Positions 54,085 to 61,857 of a stretch of DNA of 64,000 nucleotides are shown piece after piece. Every line of letters begins with the position of its first letter. Position 1 is the stretch's first letter. The position numbers were made by a program, and so were the translations under genes. The notes below the pieces were generated by a model. It did not search any database. It was not told where the DNA came from and saw only the letters and a list, made by a program, of their open reading frames with translations. The DNA lies in the NCBI RefSeq assembly GCF_013385985.1, contig NZ_JACAOY010000019.1:50719-114718 (forward strand), read 5' to 3'. The DNA comes from Pseudomonas sp. B6002. GTDB taxonomy: Bacteria; Pseudomonadota; Gammaproteobacteria; Pseudomonadales; Pseudomonadaceae.

Positions 54085-54806
54085 AACTGACCACCCTCAT
54101 TTTCAAACACCACCTCACCCGTTGCGCCTACACGCCAAGCATCTACCTGCATATCTCGGTTTTCCTGGCACTCTCCGCTGCGCTGGGATTGCTGACAAAC
54201 CTTTGGCTGGACAAGGAAAGCAGTAACCTGCAAGTGTTCTTTGAATTCCACCCCTGGCTCTACTTATGGCTAATACCGGCACTGTCGATGCAGTTGTGGG
54301 CTGATGAATACAACCGAGGCTTTTCCGAACTCATACAAACGCTGCCGATGACTGCAGCAGATCAGATCGTTGGGAAGTTCCTGGCGGGCTGGACCCTCAG
54401 CGGTATTGCTTTAATCCTGACATTCCCTGTCATTATCGCTGCCAACTTATTGGGCTCCGTGGACAGCAGCGTTGTCTTTTCACAATATATAAGCAGTTGG
54501 CTGCTTGCCGGAAGCTACTTATCCGTCGGGTGTTTCGTTTGCACACTGACACATCGACGAACCCTTACTCCTATATTAACCATCAGCCTATTACTTGCCG
54601 CCACAGGACTTTCTTGTGTCCTCGATGCACTTGAGCATCAAACCCCCATCTGGTTGATAGACAGCCTGACCACCCTTGATGTGTTAATACGCTTCGGTGC
54701 TGTCGACAACGGCAAGCTTACTCTGCATGACGGCCTGTATTTCATCAGTATGATCCTGGCCTTTCTGTCCGCGGCGACTGTCACGCTTAACGCTAAAAAC
54801 AGCTGA
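54081..54806 (+). CDS. ABC-2-type permease (GldF-like)
   Basis: The 241-aa protein has six predicted membrane helices, among them ISVFLALSAALGLLTNLWL, YLWLIPALSMQLWADEY, SGIALILTFPVIIAANLL and FISMILAFLSAATVTL. The motif WADEYNRGFSELIQTLPMT with the amphipathic coupling helix is characteristic of ABC-2 permeases of the GldF/NosY type. It is the second gene of a three-gene operon. The transported molecule is unknown. Confidence 0.87.
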   Translation: MKLTTLIFKHHLTRCAYTPSIYLHISVFLALSAALGLLTNLWLDKESSNLQVFFEFHPWLYLWLIPALSMQLWADEYNRGFSELIQTLPMTAADQIVGKFLAGWTLSGIALILTFPVIIAANLLGSVDSSVVFSQYISSWLLAGSYLSVGCFVCTLTHRRTLTPILTISLLLAATGLSCVLDALEHQTPIWLIDSLTTLDVLIRFGAVDNGKLTLHDGLYFISMILAFLSAATVTLNAKNS

Positions 54807-54821
54807 CAAGGCAAGTACGCT

Positions 54822-56501
54822 ATGCATTCCACTCTTCGCTCAGGCGCCACACTGATCGTCATCCTGTTACTGTTCCTGGCATTCAACCTGGTGTGGATCG
54901 GTAAGATTCCCAACATCCGTTGGGACTTTTCACAGCAAAAAATCCACACCCTTTCGCCTGCTGCACGCCATTTGGTCACGACACTCGAAGACCCGGTGGA
55001 TTTGTACTATTTCAACGCTCAACGCCATGAAAAAACAAACAACGATGAGAAACGCTACCGCCTGCGCGTGGAAGACCTGCTCAAGGAATACGAGAAAGCG
55101 TCGTCAGGCAGGATCAACCTGCACATCATTCACCCCGCCCCTTATTCCGAAGATGCCTACAAGGCCGCGTTATTTGGCTTAGACGAGCGACACGGATTCT
55201 TCGGCCTTATCGGCACCCGTGCGGGCCACGCCGCACAACGCATAGAAGCCTTCAACAGCGATAACGAAGCGCTGCTTGAATACGAAATCGGCGACTTGCT
55301 GCATAAGCTGTCAAACCCTGAGCGCAGGTCCGTCGGCCTATTGTCCGGATCCCCCATCGATAGATCCTCCGGACGCCTGCTCGCGCAACTAACGCGGCAT
55401 TTCGACCTGAAGGAGTTGGCGCCACGCCTTGAGCGCGTGCCCCAAACCCTCAAGACACTGATGGTTGCCCACCCGGAAAACCTGCCAGAAAAAGCGCTGT
55501 ATGCAATCGACCAGTTTGTATTGGGCGGCGGCAAGCTGTTGATGTTTACCGACCCCATGGGCAACACACCTTCCAATGCCATGGCATCGAGAGTCAGTTC
55601 AATGCTGACCGGCTGGGGTGTGCACATGCAGATCGGAGGGACAGTCCCAGATAAAACCTTGGCTAGTCCAACCCACCTGACCTTGTCTCGCAAAATGACA
55701 AACGTAAACGACATCAGCAGTGAGAATATCAACACACTCACAGTGTCGAGCAACGGCGCTTTATCACGGGCAGAGAAAAGCCGAACCCTCTTCACCCCGC
55801 TGCTACACAGTTCAGCGTATTCAACGGTGGTGAAAGTCGGCGGCAATACGCCTATTGAGGAAGCACCTGCCCGAGTGCAACGCGCTGTGATCGCAGCGCG
55901 TATCGAGGGGCCCGCTTACTCGGCGTTTTTGGACGGCGTTGAGAGACAGCCTACCGGCCTACAGAAAGCTTCGCAGATTCATGCGGTGGTCGTTGCTGAT
56001 GTCGACATGCTCAGTGACGCGCTGAATAACCCAAGCACTAACGACAACACGCAATTTGTCCTCAACATCCTGGACAACCTAGCCACACCTGCGGCACTTG
56101 CCGACATTCGTCCCCGCAGATTGGCGGATCATTCACTGCACGTGCTCGAAGCCATGCGCGCAGACGCAGCAAAAGCCTATCAGGATAAGGCTGGCGAGCT
56201 GGAACGGCGCCTTGAGCGGACGGAGCGAGAATGGCAGTTGTTGCATCCGCAAGCCATGCTGCTCGACCCGCAGTCGATCGATACCGGTATCCAGCTGCAG
56301 GCACTCAACAAGGAGCGACTGCGCCTGCCCATGGAGTTGCACAGCCTGAAAGTCGAAGCCTACGCCCAGGTACAGCGCCTGGTGCTCATCATAAAACTGA
56401 CATTGATCGCGGCCGTGCCGCTGGTGCTGTGCCTGATTGCCTGGGTACTGTTTTTGTACCAGAACCGTCGTCGAACCTTACCGCGTGAAGCCTTTGATTG
56501 A
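54822..56501 (+). CDS. GldG-like ABC-associated membrane protein
   Basis: The 559-aa protein has an N-terminal membrane helix (9-28), a large periplasmic domain of the ABC_transp_aux (GldG) type beginning NIRWDFSQQKIHTLSPAARHLV and containing RRSVGLLSGSPIDRSSG and LVLGGGKLLMFTDP-like blocks, a membrane-proximal coiled coil (about 450-500) and a C-terminal helix (LIIKLTLIAAVPLVLCLIAWVLF). It completes a GldA-GldF-GldG-like set. The DUF4340 protein that often accompanies such loci is absent. Confidence 0.87.
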   Translation: MHSTLRSGATLIVILLLFLAFNLVWIGKIPNIRWDFSQQKIHTLSPAARHLVTTLEDPVDLYYFNAQRHEKTNNDEKRYRLRVEDLLKEYEKASSGRINLHIIHPAPYSEDAYKAALFGLDERHGFFGLIGTRAGHAAQRIEAFNSDNEALLEYEIGDLLHKLSNPERRSVGLLSGSPIDRSSGRLLAQLTRHFDLKELAPRLERVPQTLKTLMVAHPENLPEKALYAIDQFVLGGGKLLMFTDPMGNTPSNAMASRVSSMLTGWGVHMQIGGTVPDKTLASPTHLTLSRKMTNVNDISSENINTLTVSSNGALSRAEKSRTLFTPLLHSSAYSTVVKVGGNTPIEEAPARVQRAVIAARIEGPAYSAFLDGVERQPTGLQKASQIHAVVVADVDMLSDALNNPSTNDNTQFVLNILDNLATPAALADIRPRRLADHSLHVLEAMRADAAKAYQDKAGELERRLERTEREWQLLHPQAMLLDPQSIDTGIQLQALNKERLRLPMELHSLKVEAYAQVQRLVLIIKLTLIAAVPLVLCLIAWVLFLYQNRRRTLPREAFD

Positions 56502-56505
56502 CCAC

Positions 56506-56814
56506 TCAGCGACGGGCGATCAAGCCTTGACGCGCGATGCGAACCAGCTGGCCAATCACCTCATCCGCCTCACGTGCGCTGGGTGCCTGGATCACAGCAA
56601 GGTCAAAGCTGTTGTTGGCAAAGCGGGCAAGGGAGTCGCCGTCCTCGACAAATTGGATCAGGAAGGCTGAGGGGCGCCCAGTACGACGCGGCCAGCCGTC
56701 CAGGTAACGCAATAGCGTTGGCTGGTGCTTGCCACCCAGGAGAATTTTAGGATTGCGTTGAGTCAGGTCCGCGGTGATCGGGGCCAGGCGTATCAGGGGG
56801 CGTAGTGCATTCAT
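56506..56814 (-). CDS. Small conserved protein of unknown function
   Basis: The 102-aa product (ATG 56814) reads NALRPLIRLAPITADLTQRNPKILLGGKHQ...FLIQFVEDGDSLARFANNSFDLAVIQAPSAREADEVIGQLVRIARQG. The second half resembles the last strands of a Rossmann-like fold (FDLAVIQAP). It is too short for a full methyltransferase. I do not recognise a function. It is convergent with the Gld-like operon, only 5 nt apart. Confidence 0.65.
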   Translation of the reverse strand: MNALRPLIRLAPITADLTQRNPKILLGGKHQPTLLRYLDGWPRRTGRPSAFLIQFVEDGDSLARFANNSFDLAVIQAPSAREADEVIGQLVRIARQGLIARR

Positions 56815-57029
56815 CGTGTCGTGTCTCTGCCTCAAAAGTCTGCGGGCAGGTGAGAGGCAACACCGAACCAGCGCTTTAGCGGTATTTCGAAGCCTGCCTC
56901 TGGGTGAGTGCATGCTTCTGTCAGGACTGCATCGAGTCCCGCTGGCGCCCCGCAATTAGCTGTTTAAATCGGCGCATGAGCAGCATCCTAGAGAAGCCAA
57001 TAGGCCAGTGTCAAGAATCCCGAGAGACG

Positions 57030-57060
57030 AAAAGGCCCGCTCATGGCGGGCCTTTTGAGG
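57030..57060. terminator. Terminator after the DoxX gene
   Basis: AAAAGGCCCGC (57030-57040) pairs with GCGGGCCTTTT (57046-57056) across TCATG; read on the minus strand it ends with a T-rich run (CTTTTCG), fitting the minus-strand DoxX gene that ends at 57075. A plus-strand T tract (GGTTTTTT) is also near. Confidence 0.85.
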
Positions 57061-57074
57061 TTTTTTGGCAGGTG

Positions 57075-57509
57075 TCAGCCGGCGATGGCCCGGTCGGCAG
57101 ACAGCTTGCCTGCCCCTTCCAGCAATACCGCCAGCGAGCCACCGAGCAAGGCCAGGGCGAATTCGTAACCGTTGTTGGCCATGAACAGACCGTTATGAAT
57201 ATGCACAGAGAAGATCGCCACCAGCGACAGGATGGTCAGACCCAACGCCGCAGGGCGAACCAGCAGACCAATGATCAACGCCAGGCCAGCAAAGAACTCC
57301 GTACCACCGGACAACACTGCCATCAGGGTACCTGGCGCCAGGCCGATGCTTTCCATCCACTGCGCAGTCCCTGCGAGGCCGTAGCCACCGAACCAGCCGA
57401 AGAGCTTTTGCGAACCGTGGGCGGCGAAGATGATGCCGACAAAAATGCGCATAATCGTCAGGCCATAGCCAGCGCGGGTGGACAGGATGCTTTTGATCAG
57501 TGGGCTCAT
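57075..57509 (-). CDS. DoxX-family membrane protein
   Basis: The 144-aa protein has four membrane helices and the DoxX signature (GLTIMRIFVGIIFAAHGSQKLFGWFGGYGLAG... SGGTEFFAGLALIIGLLVRPAALGL). DoxX relatives are linked to thiosulfate or quinone-dependent redox and membrane stress tolerance; the role here is unassigned. ATG 57509 is chosen over an in-frame ATG at 57527 because GGATTATCCCC lies upstream. Monocistronic. Confidence 0.9.
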   Translation of the reverse strand: MSPLIKSILSTRAGYGLTIMRIFVGIIFAAHGSQKLFGWFGGYGLAGTAQWMESIGLAPGTLMAVLSGGTEFFAGLALIIGLLVRPAALGLTILSLVAIFSVHIHNGLFMANNGYEFALALLGGSLAVLLEGAGKLSADRAIAG

Positions 57510-57612
57510 GGGGATAATCCTTTTCAAAGTAGGGGTGGGTTGGCCGCTATATTAATCAGATTAAACAATGATAAAAGCCGAAAAAATGCCTAATTCATAT
57601 CGACAAATACGA

Positions 57613-59034
57613 TCACTTGCGTGAGGCAATTTTCGGCGCTGGCGGCTCCAGGGACTCCCGCTCCCGATCAAACGCCAAGTAGTACTTGTTCACGCTATTA
57701 ACATAGCTGACGCCGCCCATCCCCACTTGCTCCATGGCAATACGCTCGACCTGGAAGAACCACTGATTGGGGTTCAGCCCCCGACGCCGGGCCTCCGCGC
57801 GCATGCCCTGCACGCGCTCCGGCCCCATGTTGTAGGCAGCGAGCACAAACGCCATGCGCTCACGCTCGTTCAACTTGGGGCTGGCAAAGAACTTGCGCCG
57901 GATCATCGCCAGGTAGCGCGCACCGGCCTGCACATTGCTGTCAAGACTCTCGATATTATTGACGCCCACCCGCTGCGCTGCGGACGGCGTGATCTGCATC
58001 AGGCCGGTCGGCCCGCCACTGTTGCGCGCCCCCGGGTCAAACGCCGACTCCTTGAAGGCCAGCGCCGCCAGGTTCAGCCAGTCCATCCCCTGCTCGCGGG
58101 CATGCTTCTGCAGCACCGGGCGCAGTTTTTCCAGACGCTGGCGGTCGGCACGGGCCAGTGGGTTGCGGACCTGATAGAGACGACGGTAGATGCGTTGAAA
58201 GGCCACATCCTGGTCGGACGGCGTTCGATACGTCTTGAGGAAGCGGTCGATGCTGGCCCGCAGCATCGAAGCGTCCTGACGGACAAACCAATACTCGTCG
58301 CCCGGCTCGCTGATCGCCACCTGCCGGTCAAAGCGCAGCTTGGGCAGGATCTTCGACCAGCGCTCGGCAATCGGTTTTTCAACGATAGTCAGGTGGAAGA
58401 TCCCGGCTTGCACCATCTCCAGCACATCTTCGACGGCCAGCGTTGGGTCGACCCATTCCACCTTCACCGGCGGTTGTTTGTGCAGGGCGAGCTTCTGGTT
58501 GACCTGGCTGATGGCATCCGCAGCCGCACTGCCAGTGGTCAGCGCCAGCGTGCGCCCGGAAAGTTGCTCGAGCTTGGTGAAGCGGCGCTCACCCTTGACG
58601 CCCACCAGCCACAAGGGCACATCACTGGCGATCGGGTCGCTGGTGCTGATCTTGTGGGCCGCCTTCACATCCAGCAATTCACCGGGGGCTACCAAGTCGC
58701 CTTCACCACGGGCCAACGCACCGAGCAGTTGATCCTTGGCCTTGGGAATGATCTTGAGGGAAATTTCTTCGCCATCACGGGCGTGGCCGTTCAGGTATTG
58801 CTCGAACGCACGCAGCCGGTGGTATTCGATACCAATGGCCTGGCCCTGGATTTCACCGGAGCTGTTGCGGCTCTGGTTGACCAGCACACGCAACGTGCGG
58901 CTGGAGCGGATTTGCGCCAGGTCCCGCACCTTGCCGGGCTTGGTCACTTCCAGCGGCCCGTCCAGACGCGCGACCGCTGCCATGGGCAGCGATAACGTCA
59001 GGCACAACATAAGCAACGCCGAGGGTCGGATCAT
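57613..59034 (-). CDS. mltF: Membrane-bound lytic transglycosylase MltF
   Basis: MltF cleaves peptidoglycan glycan strands to anhydromuropeptides. The 473-aa protein has a signal peptide, an N-terminal solute-binding-type regulatory domain (SRTLRVLVNQSRNSS..., about 45-290) and a C-terminal SLT domain with the catalytic Glu in AALAFKESAFDPGARN, then GLMQITPSAAQRVGV and AAYNMGPERV. The N-domain responds to cell-wall fragments in P. aeruginosa MltF. ATG 59034. Confidence 0.93.
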   Translation of the reverse strand: MIRPSALLMLCLTLSLPMAAVARLDGPLEVTKPGKVRDLAQIRSSRTLRVLVNQSRNSSGEIQGQAIGIEYHRLRAFEQYLNGHARDGEEISLKIIPKAKDQLLGALARGEGDLVAPGELLDVKAAHKISTSDPIASDVPLWLVGVKGERRFTKLEQLSGRTLALTTGSAAADAISQVNQKLALHKQPPVKVEWVDPTLAVEDVLEMVQAGIFHLTIVEKPIAERWSKILPKLRFDRQVAISEPGDEYWFVRQDASMLRASIDRFLKTYRTPSDQDVAFQRIYRRLYQVRNPLARADRQRLEKLRPVLQKHAREQGMDWLNLAALAFKESAFDPGARNSGGPTGLMQITPSAAQRVGVNNIESLDSNVQAGARYLAMIRRKFFASPKLNERERMAFVLAAYNMGPERVQGMRAEARRRGLNPNQWFFQVERIAMEQVGMGGVSYVNSVNKYYLAFDRERESLEPPAPKIASRK

Positions 59035-59270
59035 CCGCTCTCCGGAAAGAATACTGGCCAACGCCCTCGCGAAAAACGAGACGCTGGGTGTCAGAAACAG
59101 AGCGCTTTATGCGCTGGCAAGGCGCGCAACGGTGGCACAGGGTAAGGCACTTGGCCAACCGCAATGTCACTTGCGACGTTCAAAGACAGCTATAACTCGT
59201 TGTAGTTCTTCGATTTTCTTATAAATCTACAGCTCTGATATGCTTTCCGACCGCAGGCGGAGGTAGCACC

Positions 59271-60077
59271 ATGCAACTCATTGATATCGGCGTCAACCTG
59301 ACCAACCCCAGTTTCGACGAGAGGCACCAGGCTGTTCTCGAGCGAGCCTACGCCGCAGGCGTGCAACAATTGGTGCTCACTGGCACCAGCGTCGACGGCA
59401 GCGAACAGGCCCTGGAACTGTGCGTAAAACTCGACGAAAGCGGCCAACGCCTCTTCAGTACCGCCGGTATCCACCCTCATTCCGCCAGCGATTGGAACGG
59501 TGACAGCGCTCAACGTTTGCGCGGTTTGCTCAACGAGCCTCGCGTGCGGGCAGTGGGCGAATGCGGGCTGGATTTCAACCGTGATTTTTCCCCACGCCCG
59601 CAACAGGAAAAAGTCCTCGAAGAACACCTGGCCCTGGCCGTCGAGCTGAAGCTGCCGGTGTTTCTCCATGAGCGCGATGCCAATCAGCGCCTGCTTGAGA
59701 TCCTCAAGGACTATCGCGACCACCTCACCGCCGCCGTGGTGCATTGCTTCACGGGCGAACAACAGGCGCTGTTCAGCTACCTCGACCTCGACTTGCACAT
59801 CGGCATCACTGGCTGGATCTGCGACGAGCGCCGTGGGACGCATCTGCACCCATTAGTCAGGGAAATTCCCCGGGGCCGCCTGATGCTGGAAAGCGATGCC
59901 CCTTACCTGCTGCCGCGCACCCTGCGTCCCAAGCCGAAAAATGGCCGCAATGAACCGGCTTATTTGCCCGAAGTGCTGCGCGAAGTAGCGTTGCATCGCA
60001 ACGAAAGCGTGGAAGACCTGGCCCGGCACAGCACCGCCAGTGCCCGCGCCTTTTTTGGGTTGCCCAACGTGGATTGA
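59271..60077 (+). CDS. tatD: TatD-family metal-dependent deoxyribonuclease
   Basis: The 268-aa TIM-barrel protein aligns with E. coli Tat[63 protein letters not shown] and [16 protein letters not shown]. The DIGVNLT start lacks the usual HxH, as in TatD itself versus TatD-like YcfH. It acts as a 3'-5' DNA/RNA exonuclease. GGAGG precedes the ATG. Not next to tatABC. Confidence 0.95.
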   Translation: MQLIDIGVNLTNPSFDERHQAVLERAYAAGVQQLVLTGTSVDGSEQALELCVKLDESGQRLFSTAGIHPHSASDWNGDSAQRLRGLLNEPRVRAVGECGLDFNRDFSPRPQQEKVLEEHLALAVELKLPVFLHERDANQRLLEILKDYRDHLTAAVVHCFTGEQQALFSYLDLDLHIGITGWICDERRGTHLHPLVREIPRGRLMLESDAPYLLPRTLRPKPKNGRNEPAYLPEVLREVALHRNESVEDLARHSTASARAFFGLPNVD

Positions 60078-60173
60078 TGCGGCGCATTGACCCATGTCAA
60101 AACCGGTTTACTGAGTAGCGGCACAATAATGGCACCTTGCCAATGCTGTTTCCGCTATCAGAGAAAACCTTCC

Positions 60174-61655
60174 ATGGGTGCCTGGCTTAGCAATATCTCG
60201 CTGAAATACAAATTCTGGGCCGTGAACGCGGTCGCCTTCATCACCACGTTGCTGTTGGTGCTGTACGCCGTGCAGCTCGAGCAACAGGCTCGCAGCGATG
60301 CGTCCCAGGCCTCGGCGCAGGCTCAAGGGCGATTGCTCGCCACCTGGCCGACCGACAAAGCGCTCCCCAAGGGCGAACATTGGCTGACGTATAACCGCGG
60401 CCAAATCCCACACCTGGCCGATCAAGATCTTTCAGCCTTGAGCAGCGCCAGCGGCTGGGTCGAGCTCAACCACATGCCGTTGCTGGGTGAAAACCCGCTG
60501 CTGGGCGCTGAAGTGATCAAGCGCGCAGACGGCCAGAATGTCGCCGTGCTGGCCTACGCGCCCAGCCTGAGCCAGGTGTTCAGTGATCGCTTTGCCAACT
60601 ACGCCGTGGCCGTTGCGATCCTCATGTTGGCAATGCTCGGCGCCTCACAACTGCTGATCCGTTTTCTGCTCAGCCAGCTCAATACGCTCAAGGATGTGAT
60701 GCTGCACGTGGAGAAAACCGGCGACTTGTCGGCCCGTGTACCCTTGGCGTGCAAGGATGAGGTCGGCCAGATGGCCACCGCCTTTAACGCCATGCAGGCC
60801 GGCTACCAGCGGGTGGTCAGCACCGTGGCACGCACGGCTCAACAACTGGACGACGGCGCCGCACGCCTGGCCAGCAGCATGAACGAGGTGCAACACGGCA
60901 TGCTCGGCCAGCAAAGCGAAACCGACCAGGCCGCCACCGCGATCAATGAGATGACGGCCACCGTCTATCACATCGCCCAGCACGCCGGCGCCACGCGTGA
61001 CCTGTCCCAGACTGCCGACACCCTCGCCGGCAGCGGCCAGGAAGTGGTCACGCGCGTACAGCGCTCGATTGCCGGGCTCTCCACCGGAGTACAGCAGACC
61101 GCCGAAATGATCCAGAAACTGGCCGAAGACAGCCAGAAGATCAACGGCGTGGTCGGGGTGATCCACAGCATCGCCGAGCAGACCAACCTGCTCGCCCTCA
61201 ACGCCGCCATCGAAGCCGCCCGCGCCGGAGAAATGGGCCGTGGTTTTGCCGTGGTCGCCGACGAAGTGCGCAACCTGGCCAAGCGCGTGCAAAGCTCCAC
61301 CGACGAAATCACCCGCATGGTCTCGGCCCTTCAAGCCGGCACCCGCGATGCCGTGGACTTCATGCAGGAAAGCTCGTTCAAGGCCGACGATTGCGTACAA
61401 CAAGCCCAGGAAGCCGGCGCCGCGCTCGCCGAAATCACCGGTGCGGTCGCGCAAATGCGTGAAAGCAACACCCAGATCGCCGTCGCCGCCGAACAGCAGA
61501 GCCACGTCGCCGAAGAGATGAACCGCGCAGTAGTGAGCATCCGTGATGTCACCGAGAATACGGTGCAGCAGACCGTGGACTCGGCGACGACCAGTAATGA
61601 GCTGGCAACGTTGGCTGGGGAATTGAGTAAAGCGATTGGGCAATTGAAGCTGTAA
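60174..61655 (+). CDS. Methyl-accepting chemotaxis protein
   Basis: The 493-aa receptor has an N-terminal membrane helix (12-33), a short periplasmic region of about 105 residues, a second helix (about 148-165, [17 protein letters not shown]), HAMP (about 168-220) and a signalling domain with the conserved hairpin tip ([28 protein letters not shown]). The small sensor domain does not suggest a ligand. No CheW-binding pentapeptide for CheR is seen at the C-terminus. ATG 60174. Confidence 0.94.
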   Translation: MGAWLSNISLKYKFWAVNAVAFITTLLLVLYAVQLEQQARSDASQASAQAQGRLLATWPTDKALPKGEHWLTYNRGQIPHLADQDLSALSSASGWVELNHMPLLGENPLLGAEVIKRADGQNVAVLAYAPSLSQVFSDRFANYAVAVAILMLAMLGASQLLIRFLLSQLNTLKDVMLHVEKTGDLSARVPLACKDEVGQMATAFNAMQAGYQRVVSTVARTAQQLDDGAARLASSMNEVQHGMLGQQSETDQAATAINEMTATVYHIAQHAGATRDLSQTADTLAGSGQEVVTRVQRSIAGLSTGVQQTAEMIQKLAEDSQKINGVVGVIHSIAEQTNLLALNAAIEAARAGEMGRGFAVVADEVRNLAKRVQSSTDEITRMVSALQAGTRDAVDFMQESSFKADDCVQQAQEAGAALAEITGAVAQMRESNTQIAVAAEQQSHVAEEMNRAVVSIRDVTENTVQQTVDSATTSNELATLAGELSKAIGQLKL

Positions 61656-61683
61656 GACTTTTTAACCTGTAATCCATCCCCTA

Positions 61684-61716
61684 CGCCAAAGCCTCGGTTT
61701 ACCCGAGGCTTTGGCG
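61684..61716 (+). terminator. Hairpin after the chemoreceptor gene
   Basis: CGCCAAAGCCTCGG and CCGAGGCTTTGGCG form a 14-bp stem with a 5-nt loop. The T tract is weak (AATCTTCC), but position 29 nt after the stop supports a transcript end. Confidence 0.7.
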
Positions 61717-61812
61717 AATCTTCCTAGCATTCCTGGCGAATAACGCCGACTTCTTTCCCCCACCAACCTCTCCAAAGTCTCTCGCCTGATCAATCAGCGC
61801 GAGGGACCGCCA

Positions 61813-61857
61813 ATGCACTTCTCTATGAATGCCCCACTTAAAGGGGCGACCTCTTGA
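61813..61857 (+). other. Short leader ORF or displaced N-terminus of the Rhs gene
   Basis: A 14-codon frame (MHFSMNAPLKGATS) starts at ATG 61813 behind a good Shine-Dalgarno (GAGGGA). Its TGA (61855-61857) overlaps the TTG proposed as the Rhs start. Either it is a leader peptide coupling translation of the Rhs gene, or it is the true N-terminus separated by a frameshift. Confidence 0.5.

Noticed and set aside
61835-61857. Classical slippery heptamer for programmed frameshifting in the Rhs leader
   Set aside because: The sequence CTTAAAGGGGCGACC does not form an X-XXY-YYZ heptamer in the reading frame of the short ORF.
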